Shown piece after piece: positions 1 through 7,599 of a DNA stretch of 64,000 nt. Position numbers and translations under genes: made by a program. A model generated the notes under the pieces. It ran no database searches and had not been told where the DNA came from. It saw only the letters and a program-made list of their open reading frames with translations. Source of the stretch: Vagococcus hydrophili. GTDB lineage: Bacteria > Bacillota > Bacilli > Lactobacillales > Vagococcaceae. Location: contig NZ_CP049887.1 in NCBI RefSeq assembly GCF_011304195.1, positions 434,001-498,000 of the forward strand, given 5' to 3'. The first letter of the stretch is position 1, and every line of letters starts with the position of its first letter.

Positions 1-1888
1 TTAACTCTTTATACATTACCGCTAAATAAATTGGGGCAAGTAATACAAATGGAATGTAGTAACGATGATAGCCAATCATTAGAGGACCTACGATTAATGT
101 TCCTAAAAGTAATAATGTCGGTAATAATAACCATAAAAGTTTATACATTTTACGATATAACGCTAGTGCTAAAATCATCATGATTAAAATAATATAAAGT
201 GAGTAATTATTTAATAACCCTAATACAGGTAATGAATCAAACAGTTTTGAATAACCCATCTTGGTTAAACTCAAATCCGTATTTATTTGAGGTTGTGTTA
301 AATTATAAATTTCAAAATGTGAGTTTGTCCATGGTGTTATTTTGGATGTTGATTCTAAGCTCGCATAATATGTATTATAGTTAGTCACTGTAAACAGCGG
401 GAATATTTGATGCATGGTTGCTTCAAAATAAACCATAGGATGTTTCGTGAATTGTTTTCCCCAAACTCCCATATATTCTTTGATATCCTCAGAAGAAACA
501 TCTTCTTGGAAAGATTCTTTAATCGGATCAGATCTAGTTGGTAGATATCTTTCTGGGATTCCTTCATATTTGATTACTTTGTTGATTGTTTTCTTTTCAC
601 TCTCTGTGACTTCATCTCCATATTTTTTTACATATCTTGCTGTTTGTTGAAGAGGCACTGATAGCTTTTCTCTCTCCATTACTTCTGAACTGATTTTGTA
701 ATGAGAAACCAAACCATTTTCAATAAGAGTAGCCATCCCAATTGGTAAAATAATCAGTGCTACTAACACAAAATGAGTCGCCTTTTTTTTGTAAAGTTTA
801 AAGAGTTCAAAAGGAATCAAAATAAACAACATTGGGACAATCGCATAAATAGCATTTTTTCTAAGCAAAATTGCTAGTGTTAATGTAACAACAGTTACTA
901 AGTATATTTTATTTTTGAAGTACAAGTCCTTTTTATATAAATATAAACAAGCACTTGCCACACTTGCCGCAAAAGCATGTGAGAACATTGTATCTTTCAC
1001 AGGTACGGTAATTAAATTAGTCATAATTGGTAGCAGTCCTACTAACACAACGTAACCATAAGCCATTTTCTTTTTATCTGTAATTTGGTAAATCACCCAT
1101 GAACTAAAAGCAACTAGTAAACCTGAACCAACCATATGATATAAACTATGGAAAAAGACTCCTAATGATGGATAGCCTAATTTAGTTCCAATCTTCACCG
1201 CATTCCCTAACATCGCTGTTGAAAAAATAGGGTGATCATTTCTAAGTTCCATATCATGGTTAAACTGGATCAATTGAATCAGCGTATCATAAGAAATCGT
1301 TCCAGGATAATCCATTAAAACAACTGGTAATACCAATAATAAATATAAAATTAAAGCTGAAAAATAGACATGTTTTCTAGCAAAATTAACTATTTTAGAT
1401 GATTCGTATTTGCCTAAATCATAAGGCTTCAACTTAAATTCTGTCAGCATATAAACTAAAAAGGACTGAATCAAATTATAAAACCAAAACCATGATACTA
1501 ATAAAATTAAAGTTTTAATCGTTTGAATATTATTTTCAAAAAGAATACTCCAAGTTCCATCTTTTAAGTTAGGAAATGAAAAAGCCATTCCCGATACTGC
1601 AAAGATTGACAAAATTACTGAGAGTAAATATTGAATCCAATTTATTTTGATTTGTTTTTTACTAACAAATCTTAAACTGACACACATCAAAGCAAAAATC
1701 AACGTTACGACAATTCGATTCACAGTAATTGAAACCATTAGCTCATTAAATAAATGATAAACAAATTTTAGAAAACTATTAGAAATTCTGTCATAACTAT
1801 CTGGGCCTAATTTATGCGCTTGCGGCGTCATCACTAACCCACAAGACATAATAAAAGCCATCAAAACTAAACTTATTTTTTTTCTCAT
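1..1888 (-). CDS. large multi-pass membrane protein, DUF6020-like (C-terminus cut by window edge)
   Basis: The minus-strand frame is open from ATG 1888 to the left edge with no stop, so the C-terminus lies outside the window. The product has more than 620 residues in view, with many hydrophobic segments, a basic start (MRKKISLVLMAF) and a motif near residue 200 (YPGTISYDTL, followed by NDHPIFSTAM). This pattern resembles the DUF6020 membrane proteins of lactobacilli and enterococci, whose biochemical role is unknown. There is no good ribosome binding site directly before ATG 1888, but AGGAGG at 1919-1924 lies 6 nt before an in-frame ATT (1910-1912), so the protein may start 8 codons earlier. 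It lies downstream of a terminator and appears monocistronic within the window. Family assignment is by motif memory only. Confidence 0.7.
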   Translation of the reverse strand, partial: MRKKISLVLMAFIMSCGLVMTPQAHKLGPDSYDRISNSFLKFVYHLFNELMVSITVNRIVVTLIFALMCVSLRFVSKKQIKINWIQYLLSVILSIFAVSGMAFSFPNLKDGTWSILFENNIQTIKTLILLVSWFWFYNLIQSFLVYMLTEFKLKPYDLGKYESSKIVNFARKHVYFSALILYLLLVLPVVLMDYPGTISYDTLIQLIQFNHDMELRNDHPIFSTAMLGNAVKIGTKLGYPSLGVFFHSLYHMVGSGLLVAFSSWVIYQITDKKKMAYGYVVLVGLLPIMTNLITVPVKDTMFSHAFAASVASACLYLYKKDLYFKNKIYLVTVVTLTLAILLRKNAIYAIVPMLFILIPFELFKLYKKKATHFVLVALIILPIGMATLIENGLVSHYKISSEVMEREKLSVPLQQTARYVKKYGDEVTESEKKTINKVIKYEGIPERYLPTRSDPIKESFQEDVSSEDIKEYMGVWGKQFTKHPMVYFEATMHQIFPLFTVTNYNTYYASLESTSKITPWTNSHFEIYNLTQPQINTDLSLTKMGYSKLFDSLPVLGLLNNYSLYIILIMMILALALYRKMYKLLWLLLPTLLLLGTLIVGPLMIGYHRYYIPFVLLAPIYLAVMYKEL

Positions 1889-1999
1889 TTTTTTATTATG
1901 TATTTTTCTAATACATATCCTCCTACTTCTATTTCATTAAACGTATGATACTATTTTACTATAAACTTTCCAACCTGAACATTACAATTTAACTTCTAA

Positions 2000-2026
2000 A
2001 AAAAGAGGCTGATCACTGTCAGCCTC
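2000..2026 (-). terminator. Rho-independent terminator of the CNNM-family gene
   Basis: The stem GAGGCTGA (2005-2012) pairs with TCAGCCTC (2019-2026) around a 6-nt loop. Read on the minus strand it is followed by a run of seven T. It lies just after the stop codon at 2035. Confidence 0.85.
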
Positions 2027-2034
2027 AACCTGCT

Positions 2035-3420
2035 TTACTCTTCTTTTTCTTTACTCTTCTCACGATCAGCCGATCCCTTCAAAATACGATATTTCTCTTC
2101 TTCAGGTTCGTCTTCTATTTCGTGGACTTTTAGTTTAATTTCTAAAAGTCGAGTTCCTTCAACTTTGTGGGTTGTTAGAGTGACGTGCTCCACATCTATT
2201 GACAAGGTTTCATCTACTTCAGGAATCACACCTAAAGCCGTAATCACGTAACCTGCCATTGTGTCCACATCGTTCATTGCTAAATTCGTACCAAAGGCTT
2301 CATTAAAATCATCAATTGGCATTTTGGCTTGAACCAAGTATTCATCTTCACCAATTTTTTCGAATAATTCATCAATGGTCAACTCATCAGATTCGTCGTC
2401 GATTTCACCAACGATTTCCTCTAATAAATCTTCCAATGTGACTAAACCAACCACACCACCATACTCATCTAAAAGAATTGCCATATGGTTTTGAGTTCTT
2501 TTAAGTTCAATCAATAAATCATCAATAAAAATTGTTTCAGGAACAAATAAGGGTTCGTGAATAACTTTTAATAAGTCTAAGTCTTTAAATCCAGAAACTC
2601 TGGCTTCTTTTAATAAGTTTTTTAAATGTAGAATACCAATGATACGATCTTTGTCGTCATCATATACGGGAATTCTAGAAAAATTGTTGGATAAAACTTT
2701 ATCTATATTCTCTTCAGATGAATCATGAATATCGATCATAAAACTTTCGGTTCTTGGAACCATGACTTCACGAGCAAGGGTTGTGTCCATATCAAAAATC
2801 CCTTGGACCATCTCAAGTTCCCCAGAATCAAGGACACCTTCATTGGTTAAGATATAAGCCATCTCTTCTCTTGTCATTTTATCATCGACGTCATCAAACG
2901 TCATCGGGGTTAAACGGCTTAATAAATTAGTTGAACTTGAAAGTAACCAAACAAACGGCTTCATAATAATTCCTAAAAATTTAATAGGACCCATTACAAA
3001 TTTTGCGACTTCCTCTGATTTATTTAACGCAATTCGTTTTGGATATAACTCTCCAAAAACAATCGAAATATACGTTAATAAAATCAATACAATAAATTGT
3101 GACACTTGTTTTGCCCAGGTAGCACCACCAAATAATGGAGCAAGTTCTCTAGCAAAAGAATTGGCTAAAGAGGCACCAGATAAAATAGTGACCAAAGTAA
3201 TACCTACTTGAATGGTTGATAAAAAATTACCAGAATCATTAATTAATCGTAATAACTTAACAGAAGATTTTTCCCCCTCATCGGCTTTTGCCTCGAGACG
3301 ACTCCTATTAACAGATACCACGGCCATCTCTGCAGCAGCAAAAAAGGCATTTAGTAGTGTTAAAATAATTAAAATAATGATGTTGATTAAAATAGACTGA
3401 CTATCAGGGTCAGCGTTCAT
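2035..3420 (-). CDS. CNNM/HlyC-CorC family membrane protein with DUF21 and CBS pair
   Basis: A 461-residue protein often annotated as hemolysin C or a magnesium/cobalt efflux protein. An N-terminal DUF21 domain with about four membrane segments occupies residues 1-190. A CBS pair follows at about 205-330, including LLDEYGGVVGLVTLED, and a CorC_HlyC transporter-associated domain at about 345-430. Family members are implicated in Mg2+ homeostasis; the hemolysin name is historical. I chose ATG 3420 (MNADPDSQ) because AGGAGAG sits 9 nt before it, whereas an upstream in-frame ATG at 3441 has no ribosome binding site and contains that Shine-Dalgarno within its own codons. It is monocistronic with its own terminator. 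The highly acidic and lysine-rich C-terminal tail (residues 440-461) is probably disordered. Confidence 0.9.
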   Translation of the reverse strand: MNADPDSQSILINIIILIILTLLNAFFAAAEMAVVSVNRSRLEAKADEGEKSSVKLLRLINDSGNFLSTIQVGITLVTILSGASLANSFARELAPLFGGATWAKQVSQFIVLILLTYISIVFGELYPKRIALNKSEEVAKFVMGPIKFLGIIMKPFVWLLSSSTNLLSRLTPMTFDDVDDKMTREEMAYILTNEGVLDSGELEMVQGIFDMDTTLAREVMVPRTESFMIDIHDSSEENIDKVLSNNFSRIPVYDDDKDRIIGILHLKNLLKEARVSGFKDLDLLKVIHEPLFVPETIFIDDLLIELKRTQNHMAILLDEYGGVVGLVTLEDLLEEIVGEIDDESDELTIDELFEKIGEDEYLVQAKMPIDDFNEAFGTNLAMNDVDTMAGYVITALGVIPEVDETLSIDVEHVTLTTHKVEGTRLLEIKLKVHEIEDEPEEEKYRILKGSADREKSKEKEE

Positions 3421-3517
3421 AAGCTTGTTCTCTCCTAACATAAATATAAGTTGTAATTTTTAAAACAATTACCAGAAAATCGTATCACACTCTACTAATT
3501 TTGACAATCAGAAACAC

Positions 3518-4642
3518 CTATTTTTTAGGTTCTTCTAACTGAACTGTATTCGGTTCTTCTTGCTTATTCAGTTTTACCATATTAAACACATAAACAAAAA
3601 TAGTTTTACACACAGCGTAGAACGGTACACCTAAAATCATTCCTAGTAAACCAGCTAAGTTTCCGGCAACTAATAAAATAATAATAATGGTTAGTGGATG
3701 AATATCTAAACTCTTACCAATCACATTTGGATAAATAATATTACCATCAATTTGTTGAACCACTAAAACTACCACACAGGCAAGAGCGGCTTTCCAAGGA
3801 TCAGAAAAGACGGTGATAAAGACTGCTGGAGCTAAACCGATGTACGGGCCAATGTAAGGAATCATGTTAGTCATCCCAGCAATGAAGCCAAAAAGAAACG
3901 CATAGTCCACACCAATTAACATGTAACCTAAACTCGTTGATACACCAACGAATAAACACTCAATCATTTGACCACTAATATATTTAGAGATCGTTTCACC
4001 CATTTTACTTAAAAGCTCAATCATTTCATTTTTGTGCTTCGTTGGTAAATACGGTTCAATTGCAGGAATAAATTTGTGACCGTCTTTTAACATGTAAAAT
4101 AGAATAAATGGGACAGTTACTACTAACATGGCAATCCCTGCTACAGAAGAAACAATCGATCCGATTCCAGTACTTAACCCGTTAAATGTCGACTGAGCAA
4201 TACTGCCTAAAGACAAGTTCCACTTATCAATATAAGATTGGATATCCACATTTTGTAACATTGGATGATGACTGACTTGGTCCGCCCATGCTTCTACCAT
4301 TGTAATAAATTGAGGCATTTTTTTCGTTAAGGCTGCAATCTGATTAATCAAATTCGGAATTAATGAAGAAATCGATAACACAATAATACCTACAAGAAGT
4401 AACATCACTATCGTTACAGAAAGTGTTTTACCTAATCCTTTTCTCTCTAAGAAAGAAACAACTGGCTTAAAACAGTAATATAAAAAACCAGAGATTAAGA
4501 TTGGGGCAAACATGGTGGTAAACATGGTGCCGATTGGTTTAAAGATAAAATTAATCTTCGTGCCAACCAGTATAAGTGTTGCAATAACTAATAATTCAAC
4601 TGACCAAAACATTAGTTTCGATCGTTTTAATTTATCATACAT
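3518..4642 (-). CDS. AI-2E family transporter (YueF/PerM-like membrane protein)
   Basis: A 374-residue integral membrane protein with seven to eight hydrophobic helices: two near the N-terminus (about 10-50), one at about 60-90, and a block at about 160-345. The conserved sequence GMTNMIPYIGPYIG marks the AI-2E/PerM (UPF0118) family. Members have been linked to autoinducer-2 export and to Na+/H+ antiport, so the substrate cannot be told from sequence. The start is ATG 4642 (MYDKLKRSKL) because GGAGG lies 7 nt upstream; the longer frame would begin with a TTG inside that ribosome binding site. It is divergent from the GNAT gene and separated from it by about 140 nt with a candidate promoter for the GNAT. 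Confidence 0.88.
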   Translation of the reverse strand: MYDKLKRSKLMFWSVELLVIATLILVGTKINFIFKPIGTMFTTMFAPILISGFLYYCFKPVVSFLERKGLGKTLSVTIVMLLLVGIIVLSISSLIPNLINQIAALTKKMPQFITMVEAWADQVSHHPMLQNVDIQSYIDKWNLSLGSIAQSTFNGLSTGIGSIVSSVAGIAMLVVTVPFILFYMLKDGHKFIPAIEPYLPTKHKNEMIELLSKMGETISKYISGQMIECLFVGVSTSLGYMLIGVDYAFLFGFIAGMTNMIPYIGPYIGLAPAVFITVFSDPWKAALACVVVLVVQQIDGNIIYPNVIGKSLDIHPLTIIIILLVAGNLAGLLGMILGVPFYAVCKTIFVYVFNMVKLNKQEEPNTVQLEEPKK

Positions 4643-4694
4643 TTTTAGTTCCTCCAATTAGATTAGATCATAGATAGAAAACAATGTCTCATTT

Positions 4695-4723
4695 TTGTTT
4701 CTATAATTACCCTATAGTATAAT
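4695..4723 (+). promoter_or_regulatory. SigA-type promoter of the GNAT gene
   Basis: TTGTTT (4695-4700) and TATAAT (4718-4723) are separated by 17 nt, about 60 nt before the ATG at 4782. The -10 is consensus and the -35 has two mismatches. Confidence 0.5.
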
Positions 4724-4781
4724 ATAAATTAACCAAAATTGCTTTTATTATTTTTTATCTCAGAAAAGGAGTGTCCAACGA

Positions 4782-5210
4782 ATGGAAATCAAACAAACCA
4801 CAGATCTTAATAGTCCTACTTATCAAGATGCCCTAAAGATTCGTAAAGAAGTCTTTGTCAAAGAACAAAATATTCCTTTAGATATTGAAATTGCCCAAGA
4901 AAGTGACTGCCTACATTTTGTTTTGTATGACAATAATCAAGCTAAAGCCACTGTTAGATTACTAGATAAAGGAAACCACATTTTTAAAGTGCAACGAATG
5001 GCTGTTTTAAAAGAAGCTCGTAAAAAAGGGTATGCGAAGCAACTTTTATTATTTGCGGAACAATCAGCTAAAGAAACAGGTGCTACAAAAATAGTTCTTG
5101 GTGCTCAAGAAAGTGCTCTTGGCTTTTACGAGTCTCTTAACTACTTAGTTGAAGACGACGAATACTTTGAAGCAGGTATCAGGCATTTTGATATGGAGAA
5201 AGAATTGTAG
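4782..5210 (+). CDS. GNAT family N-acetyltransferase (YjcF/ElaA-like)
   Basis: A 142-residue single-domain acetyltransferase. The acetyl-CoA binding region is visible at about residues 70-90 (VQRMAVLKEARKKGYAKQLL), corresponding to the RxxGxG/A pyrophosphate loop in slightly degenerate form. The C-terminal GAQESALGFYESLNY matches the YjcF/ElaA subgroup, where this segment forms the last helix and strand. The acceptor is unknown. AAGGAG lies 9 nt before the ATG. It is a single gene with its own promoter, followed by the type I toxin-antitoxin locus. Confidence 0.88.
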   Translation: MEIKQTTDLNSPTYQDALKIRKEVFVKEQNIPLDIEIAQESDCLHFVLYDNNQAKATVRLLDKGNHIFKVQRMAVLKEARKKGYAKQLLLFAEQSAKETGATKIVLGAQESALGFYESLNYLVEDDEYFEAGIRHFDMEKEL

Positions 5211-5247
5211 AACATATTTTTTTCACCTCTTTATTTGAACTTATTCG

Positions 5248-5256
5248 TGATATAAT
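5248..5256 (+). promoter_or_regulatory. extended -10 promoter of the holin-like toxin mRNA
   Basis: TGATATAAT, an extended -10 element, lies 55 nt before the toxin ORF. No good -35 at the usual distance is visible, which is common for extended -10 promoters. The predicted antitoxin promoter carries the identical element on the other strand. Confidence 0.45.
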
Positions 5257-5311
5257 ATCTCTGTAGAAAAGTTTTATGGTGGTGGTGATCCTGTATTGGA
5301 GGTGGTGGCTT

Positions 5312-5455
5312 ATGAATATAACCACTCAATCTAGGAAAGGAGAACCTATTTTGTCGATATCAGAAGCATTACAATTGATGATCGCCTTTGGGAGCTTTAC
5401 GCTGACCTTGGTCTCAACAATTGTTCTTATTCTGAAAAATGATAAAAAAAAATAA
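5312..5455 (+). CDS. putative holin-like (Hol_Tox/Fst-TxpA class) type I toxin
   Basis: A small membrane peptide of 47 residues from ATG 5312, or 34 residues from TTG 5351. GGAGG lies 9 nt before the ATG, and AGGAG lies before the TTG, so either start is possible. The core SISEALQLMIAFGSFTL followed by a hydrophobic helix and a charged tail (KNDKKK) is characteristic of the putative holin-like toxin family of Lactobacillales. These are membrane-damaging toxins of type I systems. The stop codon lies inside a bidirectional terminator hairpin and an opposing promoter sits downstream, the layout expected for a toxin mRNA overlapped by an antisense RNA. Confidence 0.78.
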   Translation: MNITTQSRKGEPILSISEALQLMIAFGSFTLTLVSTIVLILKNDKKK

Positions 5456-5566
5456 ACCATCGAAACTTTGACCGAGTTTTAGATATGGTTTATTTTTTAA
5501 TCATATAAAATTTATGTCACCATCTTAAATGGTTCTACATGGGAACGTGTTAGCGCACGTTCCTTT
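5443..5566 (-). ncRNA. predicted antisense antitoxin RNA of the holin-like toxin
   Basis: A minus-strand extended -10 (TGATATAAT, 5573-5581) would start an RNA near 5566. It would fold a 5' hairpin (CACGTTCC/GGAACGTG) and end at the shared hairpin 5451-5494, which has a T-run at 5443-5450 on this strand. The RNA would be fully complementary to the 3' end of the toxin message, as in Fst- and TxpA-type loci. No experimental support; boundaries are predicted. Confidence 0.55.
5451..5498. terminator. bidirectional terminator shared by toxin mRNA and antisense RNA
   Basis: AATAAACCAT (5451-5460) pairs with ATGGTTTATT (5485-5494). T-rich runs follow on the plus strand (5491-5498) and on the minus strand (5450-5443). 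An inner AAACT/AGTTT stem could extend the structure. The toxin stop codon lies in the left arm. Confidence 0.75.
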
Positions 5567-5568
5567 TT
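5542..5568 (+). terminator. second hairpin downstream of the toxin; 5' stem of the antisense RNA
   Basis: GGAACGTG (5542-5549) pairs with CACGTTCC (5556-5563) and is followed by TTTTTG on the plus strand. It can act as a backup terminator for the toxin transcript, while its complement would form the 5' stem-loop of the predicted antitoxin RNA. Confidence 0.65.
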
Positions 5569-5572
5569 GTTT

Positions 5573-5581
5573 ATTATATCA
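5573..5581 (-). promoter_or_regulatory. extended -10 promoter of the predicted antitoxin RNA
   Basis: Minus-strand TGATATAAT; no clear -35 hexamer at 17 nt. It points leftward into the 3' end of the toxin gene. Confidence 0.45.
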
Positions 5582-5695
5582 TGCTTACCTTTTTTATACC
5601 ATCCATCTCTCTTTAAGAAATAAAAGAACACTTTAATCATTTTTCCTAAAAGATACGTGAATAAACCAACAATCTTATTTAACAATGAAAATGAA

Positions 5696-5724
5696 TTGAC
5701 ATTACTACTATCTTTTTATACATT
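5696..5724 (+). promoter_or_regulatory. SigA-type promoter of the lipoprotein gene
   Basis: A consensus TTGACA (5696-5701) is followed after 17 nt by TACATT (5719-5724), 35 nt before the ATG at 5759. The stretch 5582-5695 upstream shows no gene and no convincing signal. Confidence 0.55.
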
Positions 5725-5758
5725 TAAAAGGTAAATATAAATAGGAGAGTGTTTAAAG

Positions 5759-6880
5759 ATGAAAAAGAAATTAGGAACGCTTGCTACACTTAGTTTAGCA
5801 GTTGTTGTTTTAGCTTCTTGTGGGAAAAGCCCTCAGGATGAATTTGTAAGCTACATGGAATCACAAAATAAACAAACAGTTGGAACTTGGGATTTCAAAA
5901 TGAACATTGAAGACATCGAAGTTAGTGACCCTTCAACAGATAAAGCTGCTAACCCTATGATGAACATGATGGTCACACAAATGAAAGATGCTGCTATTAG
6001 CGGAACAATGAAAGCTGATTTTGAAAAAGAAATGGCTTTTGGTCTTGATATGAAAGTCAAAGCACTTGGTATGGAAATGCCTGTTAATATGGTAGGCTCA
6101 TTTGGAAAAGAACCAAAAATGTACCTTGCCACAGATATTTATGAGTACATTATGAATATTGTAGGCTCAATGTCTCAAGGTGCTGTGGATACAAGCAAAA
6201 TGGATATGTCAAAACTAAAAGGTAAATACATTGATGTGTTAGATATTGATGCAGATACTGTTGGCAAAAAAGAATTACAAGACGCTTCAAAACAATTACA
6301 ACAATCAGAAAAAGATCGTCAAGAGATGGCTAAAAAATACTCAGAATTTTTAAAAGGCTTAGATAAAAAGACTTTCACTAAAAAAGATGATGTCATTAGC
6401 CACACTTTCACTAAAGAAGAAATGACTAAATTAGTTAAAATTGTTTCTGAAAACGCAAAAGACAAAGATGCTGATTTAGATAAAGCATTTGATGATTTAA
6501 AAGATATCACAGTGACCGCAAATATTGACGTTAAAAAAGACACAACAAAAGTTTCAATGAAAATGACGCCTAAAGAAGATACTGGCATTAAATCAATGAA
6601 ACTTAAATTTGAAACAACAATGAAAGACAAAAAAGCGGATATCAAAATGCCTAAAAAAGAAGATATCATCTCAAGTAAAGAATTAGAAAAAATGTTCCCA
6701 CAAGGTGCCCCTGTAGGACAAAAAGAAGAAGTTTCTGATGCAGAATTCCAAGAAGTTCTAAAAGCAATCAAAGAACACAAAGATCAAATCGATGATAAAA
6801 CAAAAGAAGAGCTATTAACAACATATAAAGCTGTCTTATCAGAAGAACAGTATAAAGAAATCGAAAGTGCTTTAAAATAA
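5759..6880 (+). CDS. putative lipoprotein of unknown function
   Basis: A 373-residue predicted surface lipoprotein. The signal peptide (MKKKLGTLATLSLAVVVLASC) has a lipobox LASC at residues 18-21, so Cys21 would be diacylated and the protein anchored outside the membrane. The mature part is rich in Lys, Asp and Met, with stretches of alternating beta-like segments (about residues 75-115 and 210-300) and a helical C-terminus (about 320-373). The pattern of repeated short amphipathic strands recalls DUF6612-type lipoproteins, but I cannot assign a family. AGGAG precedes the ATG at normal spacing. It is monocistronic, bounded by its own promoter and a bidirectional terminator. Confidence 0.8.
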   Translation: MKKKLGTLATLSLAVVVLASCGKSPQDEFVSYMESQNKQTVGTWDFKMNIEDIEVSDPSTDKAANPMMNMMVTQMKDAAISGTMKADFEKEMAFGLDMKVKALGMEMPVNMVGSFGKEPKMYLATDIYEYIMNIVGSMSQGAVDTSKMDMSKLKGKYIDVLDIDADTVGKKELQDASKQLQQSEKDRQEMAKKYSEFLKGLDKKTFTKKDDVISHTFTKEEMTKLVKIVSENAKDKDADLDKAFDDLKDITVTANIDVKKDTTKVSMKMTPKEDTGIKSMKLKFETTMKDKKADIKMPKKEDIISSKELEKMFPQGAPVGQKEEVSDAEFQEVLKAIKEHKDQIDDKTKEELLTTYKAVLSEEQYKEIESALK

Positions 6881-6885
6881 ATAAT

Positions 6886-6930
6886 AAAAAAAGAAACGCT
6901 AGGAAATCTCCTAACGTTTCTTTTTATTAT
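6886..6930. terminator. bidirectional terminator between lipoprotein and phosphatase genes
   Basis: AGAAACG-C-TAGGA (6892-6904) pairs with TCCTA-A-CGTTTCT (6909-6921) with one mismatch. T-rich tracts flank both ends, so it serves both convergent genes. Confidence 0.85.
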
Positions 6931-6956
6931 TTTCTACGCAACATGATGGATTAGTG

Positions 6957-7493
6957 TTACTGTCTTCTTGATAATTGTTGATACCTTTCGTACCAAACAT
7001 CAACGTACTCCATAGAAAAAGGGCCCTTTTCATTGTTAATCCAGTCTACCAAAATCTTGACGTTCTCTTTTAATACAAGATCAATTTCATCGGAATAATT
7101 CATCTCTTTTCTGTGGTCTTCGTACTCATCCACATCTAAAAGACGCTTTTCGCCATCTGGAAAAACTTTAATATCCAAATCATAATCAATGTACTTCAAG
7201 GCTTCTTCATCTAAAACATAAGGCGAAGCCAGATTACAATAATAAGAAACTCCCTTCTCACGTATCATAGCAATTATATTGAACCAGTATTTTGTATGGA
7301 AATACAAAATAGCAGGTTCTCGTGTCACCCATCTTCTACCATCGGCTTCGGTCACTAAGGTGTGATCATTCATCCCGATAATAGAACATTCGCTGGTTTT
7401 TAATACCATCGTGTCACGCCAAGTTCGATGTAAACTTCCGTCATGCTTGTAACTTTGGATCGTTATAAACTCTCCTTCTTTAGGTACACGCAT
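6957..7493 (-). CDS. DUF402/UPF0374 nucleoside tri-/diphosphate phosphatase (Ntdp-like)
   Basis: A 178-residue protein of the DUF402 family, whose characterised staphylococcal member hydrolyses nucleoside tri- and diphosphates with divalent metal. Visible family features are the N-terminal [12 protein letters not shown], the beta-barrel core (residues about 10-110) and the acidic metal-binding stretch [14 protein letters not shown] at about 111-124. Length is as expected. The ATG 7493 has a weak, closely spaced GAGGA upstream plus a GGG tract 10 nt away. The gene is monocistronic, convergent with the lipoprotein gene, and has a candidate extended -10 promoter about 80 nt upstream. Confidence 0.85.
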   Translation of the reverse strand: MRVPKEGEFITIQSYKHDGSLHRTWRDTMVLKTSECSIIGMNDHTLVTEADGRRWVTREPAILYFHTKYWFNIIAMIREKGVSYYCNLASPYVLDEEALKYIDYDLDIKVFPDGEKRLLDVDEYEDHRKEMNYSDEIDLVLKENVKILVDWINNEKGPFSMEYVDVWYERYQQLSRRQ

Positions 7494-7570
7494 TCCTCAA
7501 TTACCCTGCTTTCCTTGGCTCTTTTTGCCAAATTTTACACTAGGGTGTTCATTACACCAATATCAAAATT

Positions 7571-7579
7571 ATTATATCA
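7571..7579 (-). promoter_or_regulatory. extended -10 promoter of the DUF402 gene
   Basis: Minus-strand TGATATAAT about 80 nt before the start codon; the -35 region is poor. Confidence 0.4.
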
Positions 7580-7599
7580 TATATCTTATTTTAATAGCA

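Noticed and set aside
199-650. Three short ORFs at the left edge
   Set aside because: All lie inside the large minus-strand membrane protein gene that runs off the window edge.
5258-5560. Fst/par-type direct repeats DRa and DRb in both RNAs
   Set aside because: Only short GGTG-rich similarities were visible between the toxin 5' leader and the antisense region; not convincing.
6319-6780. Minus-strand ORF of 153 codons inside the lipoprotein gene
   Set aside because: Antisense shadow; the plus-strand gene has promoter, signal peptide and terminator.
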